NCBI GenBank assembly: GCA_036924085.1
Contig: JAVGWX010000003.1
Location: 113,939,764-114,003,763 of the forward strand
Reading direction: 5' to 3'
From: Ariolimax columbianus
Lineage: Eukaryota > Mollusca > Gastropoda > Stylommatophora > Arionidae
Length of the DNA: 64,000 bases
Of this stretch, positions 56,935 through 64,000 are shown piece by piece. Below the pieces are notes generated by a model. The model saw nothing but the letters and a program-made list of their open reading frames with translations. It made no database searches and had not been told where the DNA came from. A program made the translations under genes and the position numbers. Within the stretch, counting starts at the first letter, position 1. Each line of letters begins with the position of its first letter.

Positions 56935-57120
56935 TTCTTCTGCAGCATCTTCTTCTTCTTCTTTTTCTTCCTCTGCTTCGTTCGTCCAGAAAAGGACGCT
57001 GTGATGTTGTGTCGTAGTTTACAGCGAAGCTGAGATATCTGTGCTTTTCGTCACGACACATTTTGTTTCAGCTGGCTTTTTTTATTTCTGGGTTTACCTC
57101 TTCACTGCAATCCATATTCT
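56935..57120 (+). repeat. Dispersed repeat family Y, partial copy beside a TTC run
   Basis: A TTC-rich run (56935-56975) leads into TTCGTTCGTCCAGAAAAGGA, TGTTGTGTCGTAGTTTACAG and TTTCAGCTGGCTT. The copy stops near 57120 at an ATGT microsatellite. Confidence 0.65.
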
Positions 57121-57124
57121 ATTA

Positions 57125-57227
57125 AGTATGATGTATATATGTATGTAAGTAAGTATGGTTGTATGTATGTATGTATGTATGTATTTATGTATGCATGTAT
57201 ATATGTATGTATGTATATATGGGTGTG

Positions 57228-57259
<32 letters not shown>

Positions 57260-57270
57260 TGCATATATAT
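57125..57270 (+). repeat. ATGT microsatellite
   Basis: About 145 bp of ATGT repeats with TATATG interruptions. Confidence 0.9.
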
Positions 57271-57745
57271 TTTCGTCTCCATAGAATAAGCAATCTCACC
57301 ACGTAAAAACCATTCCTACCACAATCACAATACAAACAAATGCATTCAGGATTCCCTAAAAGCAGGTTAGAGTAAACCAAATGCCGTGTTGAACCTATAC
57401 TCCACTTCCCCGGATTGACAGGTCAATGAAAGGCCATAGATCCTTCACCCTCTGCCGGAATAAATGAGCATCAATGAGTCGGCACAGATTGCAGTGTTGA
57501 TGGTTCTCCTAAACAGTATGCAATAATCACACACGCAGTCTGGCAGTGACATCCACAACCTCTTTGGGTTTGTTTTTTTTAAAGCTGGAAGCTCAACGTG
57601 TCTGTCAATTGAATGTAAGCAGCCCGTCATGAGGGGAACATTTTAGGGTACAAATCAGGCAATCATATTTTTTAAGAAGTGAATGTTGTTTCTTATTATT
57701 TAAAAGCTGTTACTGAATAATATAGATTATTCATTTTTACTTCCA
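57271..57745. other. No gene seen
   Basis: No supported feature. Confidence 0.4.
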
Positions 57746-58130
57746 GACAAAGAATCGAATACTTCGAGTCAAAATTTTACAGAAAGATCCTCAGAATACC
57801 CAGGACAGAGAAAAAGACAAATGAAAGCATTCGGCAAGAGTTGAGGATAGAGGAGAACTGGTTAATTAATTCCATTTTGGCTAGAAAATGCAAATACTTT
57901 TGTCACATCAAGAGATACAATGGTCTCGAGACAACAGTGGTGGAAGGTATGGTGCTAGGTAAAAGAGGAAGGGGTAGACCAAGAAGACGATGGCACCAAG
58001 ATATCCAGGAGTGCCTGGTTATGACTGTAGCGAAGGCTGGAGTTTTGGCAAGGGAACGAGTTTCTTTCAGACATACTGTGATGGGAGCGACGTTCTATAA
58101 AGAACATGCTGCGTGATGATGACTGAATAG
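57746..58130 (+). mobile_element. RTE-like LINE 3' fragment
   Basis: The frame encodes RIEYFESKFYRKILRIPRTEK, then ENWLINSILARKCKYF, GLETTVVEGMVLGKRGRG and RRRWHQDIQECL up to the stop near 58114. This matches the C-terminal end of the element at 60.2-61.8 kb, including the tryptophan that is mutated there. It is 5'-truncated. Confidence 0.8.
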
Positions 58131-58144
58131 TTAATAATCTCTTG

Positions 58145-58345
58145 GTGAATATTCTCTGGCTTCGTGTTCTCTCTCGGATCCAAAATTCGTATTTATCAGA
58201 CGTGTGTGAATCCTGTCCTCCTGTATGGTCCAGCGACTTAACCTACTTAAACGGGGACATATCAAGACTCGGTGCCTTTAATATGCGCAGCCAGCGACGC
58301 ATTCTCGATAGTTCGATCTCGTCCGTAATGTCGAGGTGTCTGTAA
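58145..58345 (+). mobile_element. LINE reverse transcriptase C-terminal relic
   Basis: Two frames combine to RIYQTCVNPVLLYGPAT and DISRLGAFNMRSQRRIL, the thumb-region blocks of an RTE-like reverse transcriptase. No tail is seen. Confidence 0.5.
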
Positions 58346-58374
58346 AGACAAGTCTCCCCTCGATAGAACTTTCA

Positions 58375-58545
58375 CACACGCCCTCAGGGTGAGACCCTTC
58401 CATTGCACTTTGGTTCTGAGGGCGCACAAACATAGCATAGGTACATACAGACCCACACATGCATCCAAGCACTGGTTTTTGCGTCCTGATCTCGCCCAAT
58501 GGACTACGGTCTGGGGAAACTAGTGAGGCAAACATCTAAGCAACA
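58375..58545 (+). repeat. Dispersed repeat family U, copy 2
   Basis: Shares GGTGAGACCCTTCCATTGCA, GTACATACAGACCCACACA, GGTCTGGGGAAACTAGTG and AACATCTAAGCAACAAC with the copy at 47.84 kb. Confidence 0.55.
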
Positions 58546-58689
58546 ACAAGAAGTCTCCCCTCCATCTCCGACAGCCTGGTCTGCAGTCGCCTGTCTGTGT
58601 TTGGTCAATGGTCCGACTGGATCGGGAAGTTCCGGGTCACTAGATAATGTCCAAGTCAGCTGTGTGAAACAACGGTCTCTCGTCGGCGG

Positions 58690-58850
58690 GCTGGAGATAT
58701 CGCTCGTGATTTACATAGCTCCGACAAATAGCAGTCTCTCCTGCGGCATTGGACGAAGTTTGGCTACAGGCCTCAGCAGTTGGACTTGTTAGTGGTGGAT
58801 CTGCGCAACCGGCCTTGGTGAACATTATTATTATTATCGTGTTCGTAGTT
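58690..58850 (+). mobile_element. LINE 3' end with ATT tail, second copy
   Basis: CTCAGCAGTTGGACTTGTTA, GTGGTGGATC and GGTGAACATTATTATTATTA match the end at 38.3-38.4 kb. Confidence 0.5.
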
Positions 58851-59091
58851 TTCTTGTTACATCGCAGAGAATATTGAAGAAGGTGGACCTGTAGTCCAAT
58901 GGAACCCTTTTCAGTGGGCTCACAACTTTGAAGATCTCAGTGAACGATCCTCATCGGTCAGGCTAGTGTTGTTGTTGCTGCTGATGTTGTTGATGTTGTT
59001 GTTAGGTACTCTTGACGACTTTCTTTGGTGGTGGGTTACATTGGCTATCTACGCATTCCATGGAGACATTTCAAAGGAAGCTTACCACTAT

Positions 59092-59262
59092 AAAGAAGAA
59101 ATGACCAAATACTGAAGAAGAAATGACCAAATACTGAAGAAGAAATGACCAAATTCTGAAGATGAAATGACCAAATATTAAAGAAGAAATCACCAAATAC
59201 TGAAGAAGAACTGACCAAATACTGAAGAAGAAATGACCAAATACTGAAGAAGAAGTTACCAA
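59092..59262 (+). repeat. 22-bp minisatellite, about 8 copies
   Basis: Units of ATGACCAAATACTGAAGAAG plus AA repeat with few differences. Confidence 0.9.
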
Positions 59263-59489
59263 CGTTTGGTCTTGTTATCAATACTGTGGAGTACGGGAGG
59301 CAACATCCATGAGGATCGGCCACATTCGGTTTGGCTGATCACGAAGTCATCACCATTTTTCATTGTTTACTTTTACGGGAGAGTCGGTGGCATAGCAGCA
59401 GGTGGATTTCTATTGAAAATCTGTATCAATATGAGCACGTTAAGTCTACCATACTTTGTTTTATGTTGTTGGTGTTATTTTACATGACC

Positions 59490-59790
59490 AGGTCGTCATT
59501 TCTCATGTTGTGGTTGGGATACATGAAGAGGTCTTCCAGTGTCATGTTGTGGTGGCGGTACATGATGAGGCATGCCAGTCCCATGTTGTTGTGGTGGTAC
59601 ATGATGAGGTTTTCCAGTGTCATGTTGTTGTGGTGGTACATGATGAGGCATGCCAGTCCCATGTTGTTGTGGTGGTACATGATGAGGTCTTCCAGTCCCA
59701 TGTTGTTGTGGTGGTACATGATGAGGCATGCCAGTCCCATGTTGTTGTGGTGGTACATGATGAGGCATGCCAGTCCCATGTTGTTGCTGT
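59490..59790 (+). repeat. 39-bp minisatellite, about 7 copies
   Basis: Units containing CCAGTCCCATGTTGTTGTGG and TGGTACATGATGAGGCATG. The 13-codon period keeps frames open on both strands; not a gene. Confidence 0.9.
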
Positions 59791-59799
59791 TGTTTTAAA

Positions 59800-60195
59800 G
59801 TCTACTTAACCTTCACGCTTGCCGTCTGCTTTCTACCGACACGTACTGATAATGGTGAAACTTAGGAATACATCGCATATATCTCACCACTACAAATTTC
59901 ACAACATGGATTCCCATCTCTTCGGCTAGTCTGCTGTGACAGATTTTATGAACACAGCGTGAGATGGAGTTTGGTTAGTGTGTTGCCCCTGGTCATGGCG
60001 TTAGACTTAGCACCCGTTAGCGCCATGTACAACCTTCCTTCCTTAGTCACCTTTTACAACATGCTTGGCCCCTAATCGTTAAGGTGGCCCATGATTCACA
60101 TGGTAACTAACGTAGACTGGACCCGGATAATTTATTGTCTCACGCCAATAGCAAATATTGAGGAAGTTATATTGTATTTTTATAGAGTTTTACCT
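59800..60195. other. No gene seen; weak family X remnant
   Basis: TCGGCTAGTCTGCTGTGACA and TTTGGTTAGTGTGTTGCCCC (about 59920-59995) resemble the end of family X. Nothing else is supported. Confidence 0.35.
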
Positions 60196-60200
60196 CATCA

Positions 60201-61785
60201 TGTAGCATGTCCTTTGTAGAACGTCGCTCCCATCACAGTCTGTCTGAAAGAAACTCGTTCCCTTACCAAAAGACCAGCTTCCGCCACTGTCTTACTCAGG
60301 CACTCCTGGATATCTTGGTATCATCGTCTTCTTTGTCTACCCCTTCCTCTTTTGCCTGGCACCATACCTTCCATCACCGTCCTCTCAAGACCGTTGTGTC
60401 TCTTGATGTGACCAAAGTATTTGCATTTTCTAGCCAAAATGGAATTGATAAACCAGTTCTCCTCTATGCTCAACTCTTGCCGAATGTCTACATTTGTTCT
60501 TTTCTCTGTCCAGGGTATTCTGAGGATCTTTCTGTAACATTTTGACTTGAAGGATTCGATTCTTTGTCTAGAAGTTTTGGTAATCGTCCATGCTTCACAG
60601 CCATAAGCTGCCACAGGAAAAACACAGGCTCTCAAGACTTTTATCGTTTTGTTGGTGCCCTGCCATAATTTCCTCAGGCTGTTCAGTCTCTGCATTGCAT
60701 TAGCTAGTCTTCTTCTGATTTCTTTCGAGCAGTCACCATTTTTGTCGATTCTGGAGCCCAGATATTCAAAATGTGTAACCTGATCTATTTCCTCACCACC
60801 CACTGTAAATGTATGCTGACATTGTGTTTTATCGGTGGTCGTTATCTTTGTTTTGTTTATGTTTATGAACAGATTTTGATCTTTACTATGTCCATTGACG
60901 GCTGAAAGTAGCTGATCTAGCCCTTCCGAACTTCTTGATAGTATCACTGTGTCATCTGCGTATCGTAACTCTGGAATCTCGTACCCTCCAATCGTAAATG
61001 GGTCGAAAATTTCAATGTTCTCATCTTCTCGTACATTTCTCATTATACATTCCGCATATATGTTGTACAGATAAGGTGAGAGGATACATCCCTGTCGGAC
61101 TCCCTTTTGTACTGCAAACCAATCTGATGTTCGCCCAGATACTCGGACAGCGGCTTGTTGATCTTGGTATAATGTTTCAATGAGATGGGACTATATGCAA
61201 AGGAAACCCCATTTCCTTCATGATTCTCCACAGATTTTGATGTTTTACCGTGTCGAAGGCCTTAGTGTGATCAATGAAACACGTGTACAGGTCTACATTA
61301 AACTCTCTACATTTTTCATAGATATTCCTTAAATTGAATATGTGGTCCCGGGTACCTCTGTCTTTCCTAAAACCTGCCTGGACTACGTGAATTTCAGATT
61401 CAAACCTTTTCTCTATCCTTCTTAATAGGATTCGCAAGAGTATCTTGCTAGCATGGCTGATCAGTGCGATAGTTCGGTAGTTCGTGCACAGCTTCAAGTT
61501 GCCTTTTTTGGGGAGGGGAATATAAATTGATTTCTTCCATGCTTCTGGCCACTCTGCACTGTGCCATATCTGTTTACACAGCTTGTGATAGACTCGAGCA
61601 CATGCCTCCCCTCCTGCCTGTATTAGCTCTGCTGGGATATCATCGCATCCTGGGGACTTTCCCTTTTTCAGGCTTTTAATTGCAGAGCGTACTTCTTCCA
61701 ATGTTTGTTCAAGTTCTTTCTCATCCTTTGGTAGGATTGTAACTGAGCGCTTTGTGCTGTCTCCATACATGTTTTACCTAAACAA
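60201..61785 (-). pseudogene. RTE-like LINE reverse transcriptase, 5'-truncated, two lesions
   Basis: Starting at about 61770 the minus strand encodes a reverse transcriptase: AIKSLKKGKSPGCDDIPAEL, WKKSIYIPLPKKG, NYRTIALISHASKILLRIL, QAGFRKDRGTRDHIFNLR and motif A CFIDHTKAFDTV. A single frameshift near 61185-61195 moves the frame, which continues with SDWFAVQKGVRQGCILSPYL, RYADDTVILS (active site), YLGSRIDKNG, YGCEAWTITK and CKYFGHIKRHNGLERTVMEG. A TGA at 60321-60323 replaces the tryptophan found in the copy at 57.98 kb, after which the frame runs on to about 60206. The order and motifs are those of the RTE clade. The endonuclease half is missing. Confidence 0.85.
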
Positions 61786-61789
61786 ACGA

Positions 61790-62186
61790 AATGTGGGTAT
61801 ATAGAAGATTATGTCGCAGTTCTTGGAAAAAGAAGAAAACAAATTTGGAAGAATTGAAAAAGTTTGGAGTGAAAAGAGAATTAATGACCAAAATCAGGAT
61901 TAGAACATGGCCATCTTTAGTACATCTAGAGTTGGCGAAGGTTAGACAGTTACGTTATTTGAGTCATATAACAAGGCATACCTCCTTGTTGGAAACCGTA
62001 CAAGAGGATAGGGTGGAAGGCAATCGTTCAAGAGGCAGACAACGTTGTAAGTGGGAAGATAACATTTGGAGATGGACTGGAAAAAGCCTGTCAGATTGCA
62101 TCATTACGGCAAGAGATAGGGAACACTGGAATCCATTGCAGTCGACCTTCGATGCGGAGATGGCACTTGAACCATTGATGATATAA
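61790..62186 (+). mobile_element. Second RTE-like LINE C-terminal fragment, opposite orientation
   Basis: An open frame encodes WVYRRLCRSSWKKKKTN, then VRQLRYLSHITRHTSLLETV and RSRGRQRCKWEDNI, with DREHW near the end and a stop at 62186. This is the post-catalytic end of a different RTE-related LINE. It lies directly beside the truncated 5' end of the minus-strand copy. The segment TWPSLVHLELAK between the two conserved blocks looks like extra or rearranged sequence. Confidence 0.65.
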
Positions 62187-62251
62187 AGGGCGCTCTGTTT
62201 TCAGTTTTGTTTTTGGGGTAGGATTTGGGGTTGGGTTTGGGGTAGGGTTTT

Positions 62252-62500
62252 TTTGTTTTTTTTTATAGTTCGCCTTATTTCTCTATTCTCCAAGGCGGTG
62301 TGCGTTGCACTGCGGTTTCTATTTTGCGCCTTGCAGCCCAGTACATCCGACTTCGGCCTTTTATGTAAGGCTCTGCTTCCTCCTGCGTTATCTAAGGGTT
62401 TGCTTCCCCTGGGTAACGACCGGTGCTGTGACGGGGATCGACCCAGCACCTTTGGATTGTGAGCTATGTCAGTTAACCACTAGTCCACGCCGTCCCCAGA
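62252..62500 (-). mobile_element. SINE-1, copy 3
   Basis: Minus-strand copy with the head GGACGGCGTGGACTAGTGGT and the B-box region GGTCGATCCCCGTCACAGCA, where one base of the B-box is lost. The body has GGTAACGACCGG-type and GGAGAATAGAGAAATAAGGC blocks, and an A-rich tail (plus-strand T run at 62249-62262). Confidence 0.85.
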
Positions 62501-62559
62501 TGCCGTTTGAAGGATGTGTTAGAGTATAGTTACGCCCTCATACGATTTTCTTCTTCTTT

Positions 62560-62574
62560 TTCTCTCTCATTCGG

Positions 62575-62606
<32 letters not shown>
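62560..62606 (+). repeat. CT microsatellite
   Basis: Short CT run. Confidence 0.9.
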
Positions 62607-62611
<5 letters not shown>

Positions 62612-62694
62612 GCTAATGATCCTGGTCCATTAGGGTTTTTGATCAGGCATTTTGATGACGTCATGTGGTGTAATTTTGTTAGGGTGCAATGTGC

Positions 62695-62850
62695 TCTCTC
62701 TTTCTTTCTATCTCTCACACTACTACGCGCGTGCCATACTGTTATTCTACTGTATATCTTCTCTCTCTTTCATTCTCTCTCTCACACTACTACCCGCGTG
62801 CCATACTATTATTCTGCTGTATATCTTCTCTCTCTATCTCTCTCATACAT
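62695..62850 (+). repeat. About 72-bp tandem duplication, CT-rich
   Basis: Two units share CTCACACTACTAC, GCGTGCCATACT, TTATTCT and CTGTATATCTTCTCTCTC. Confidence 0.75.
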
Positions 62851-62879
62851 ATGTATCCACCTCAACCAGTCATTTGATC

Positions 62880-63130
62880 ACATTAAGACACAGCGTAAAT
62901 CACATCTTGTGTAGATCATATCTATTGAAACACTTTACTTGATAATCAAAGAATTATTTTGTTAAATGTTCAATTAAAATTACATAATACACAAGAAAAA
63001 TGTATCAAAACAACATAACATCATAAATGACAACAATTGGAAGCAATGATAATTATATAACCAAGGATACAAGAAGCAGTAATTCAAGTGTGGATCAGAT
63101 TGTTATTATATGCCCTGTTTGCAAACTTAC
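62880..63130. other. No gene seen
   Basis: AT-rich interval without a supported feature. Confidence 0.35.
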
Positions 63131-63133
63131 AAA

Positions 63134-63868
63134 TATACATGAACGAAACATTAACAATTTGTTTATATCTGAACATCTGAACAGTAGACAGTATTAAGAG
63201 TATACATGAACGAAACATTAACAATTTGTTTATATCTGAACATCTGAACAGTAGACAGTATTAAGAGTATACATGAACGAAACATTAACAATTTGTTTAT
63301 ATCTGAACATCTGAACAGTAGACAGTATTAAGAGTGTACATGAACGAAACATTAACAATTTGTTTATATCTGAACATCTGAACAGTAGACAGTATTAAGA
63401 GTGTACATGAACGAAACATTAACAATTTGTTTATATCTGAACATCTGAACAGTAGACAGTATTAAGAGTATACATGAACGAAACATTAACAATTTGTTTA
63501 TATCTGAACATCTGAACAGTAGACAGTATTAAGAGTATACATGAACGAAACATTAACAATTTGTTTATATCTGAACATCTGAACAGTAGACAGTATTAAG
63601 AGTATACATGAACGAAACATTAACAATTTGTTTATATCTGAACATCTGAACAGTAGACAGTATTAAGAGTATACATGAACGAAACATTAACAATTTGTTT
63701 ATATCTGAACATCTGAACAGTAGACAGTATTAAGAGTATACATGAACGAAACATTAACAATTTGTTTATATCTGAACATCTGAACAGTAGACAGTATTAA
63801 GAGTATACATGAACGAAACATTAACAATTTGTTTATATCTGAACATCTGAACAGTAGACAGTATTAAG
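63134..63868 (+). repeat. 67-bp satellite, about 11 nearly identical copies
   Basis: Units (TACATGAACGAAACATTAAC, AATTTGTTTATATCTGAACA and TCTGAACAGTAGACAGTATT) repeat with a 67-bp period. The only variation I see is AGTATACATG versus AGTGTACATG in two adjacent units (about 63335 and 63402). Such identity indicates very recent expansion or ongoing homogenisation. Confidence 0.95.
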
Positions 63869-64000
63869 AGTGGGAACTTGGACACGTGTTCGTGTATCCA
63901 AATTTGCTTGCTAACCAACTAAGCCGCCCCCCACCCCCACCCCAATCCTCATTCTTAACTATCATAAATTGAAGTTCCTTCTTCAGATTTTGAGGGAAGA
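63869..64000. other. No gene seen
   Basis: Window end. Only a C-rich run (about 63925-63945) stands out. Confidence 0.3.

Noticed and set aside
18106..63868. Tandem arrays considered as CRISPR-like arrays
   Set aside because: Units are contiguous without unique spacers, and the genome is clearly eukaryotic.
1..64000. A previously undescribed host gene system or operon
   Set aside because: After reading both strands I see only transposable elements, dispersed non-coding repeats and tandem arrays; no set of intact non-repeat genes occurs together.

Overview
This is a repeat-dominated stretch of an animal nuclear genome. I find no host protein-coding gene, no rRNA and no functional tRNA gene that I can support. 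The contents are non-LTR retrotransposons of at least four lineages, tRNA-derived SINEs, relics of DNA transposons (hAT, mariner, a piggyBac-type MITE and a second MITE family), several unnamed dispersed repeat families, and an unusually large amount of satellite and microsatellite DNA. The mix of APE-RT-RNase H LINEs with GAA tails, CR1-like and RTE-like LINEs, and tRNA-headed SINEs suggests an invertebrate, most likely a lophotrochozoan such as a gastropod mollusc. That assignment is inference; nothing here fixes the species.

Layout. 0-5 kb: one nearly intact LINE (here LINE-A, 83-4635) between 13-bp target-site duplications, with one nonsense codon in its long ORF. 5-18 kb: old material, including a decayed hAT (TTF/DUF4371) transposase, a TTAA-flanked MITE with an empty-site copy elsewhere in the window, a mariner-derived 725-bp palindrome, nested LINE relics and a SINE. 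18-26.3 kb: tandem-repeat territory with a 40-bp array of about 2.3 kb, an 18-bp array, 1.6 kb of CTTTA-type repeats, TG/TA repeats and a TTC tract. 27.7-36.3 kb: a 3-kb CR1-like element on the minus strand, a 3-kb truncated LINE-A copy, a MITE and a second CR1-like copy. 36.5-50 kb: minisatellites (34, 51, 15 and 23 bp), SINE and MITE copies, and a cluster of short 5'-truncated LINE-A insertions, several with clear target-site duplications and some inserted into other LINE-A copies. 50-53 kb: 40- and 42-bp arrays attached to a dispersed family (family X). 53-64 kb: SINEs, a minus-strand LINE-A copy, RTE-like LINEs, and 22-, 39- and 67-bp arrays.

How the parts relate. LINE-A copies fall into two 3'-end types: copies at 83-4635 and 43.0-44.2 kb versus copies at 31.2-34.2, 48.2-48.5 and 54.1-55.5 kb. 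They share a conserved terminus followed by (GAA)n, the expected product of target-primed reverse transcription. Several large satellites appear to be expansions of short monomers found at the ends of dispersed elements. Many long open frames here are artefacts of tandem repeats whose unit lacks stop codons. Family names A, U, V, X and Y are working labels used only in this annotation.
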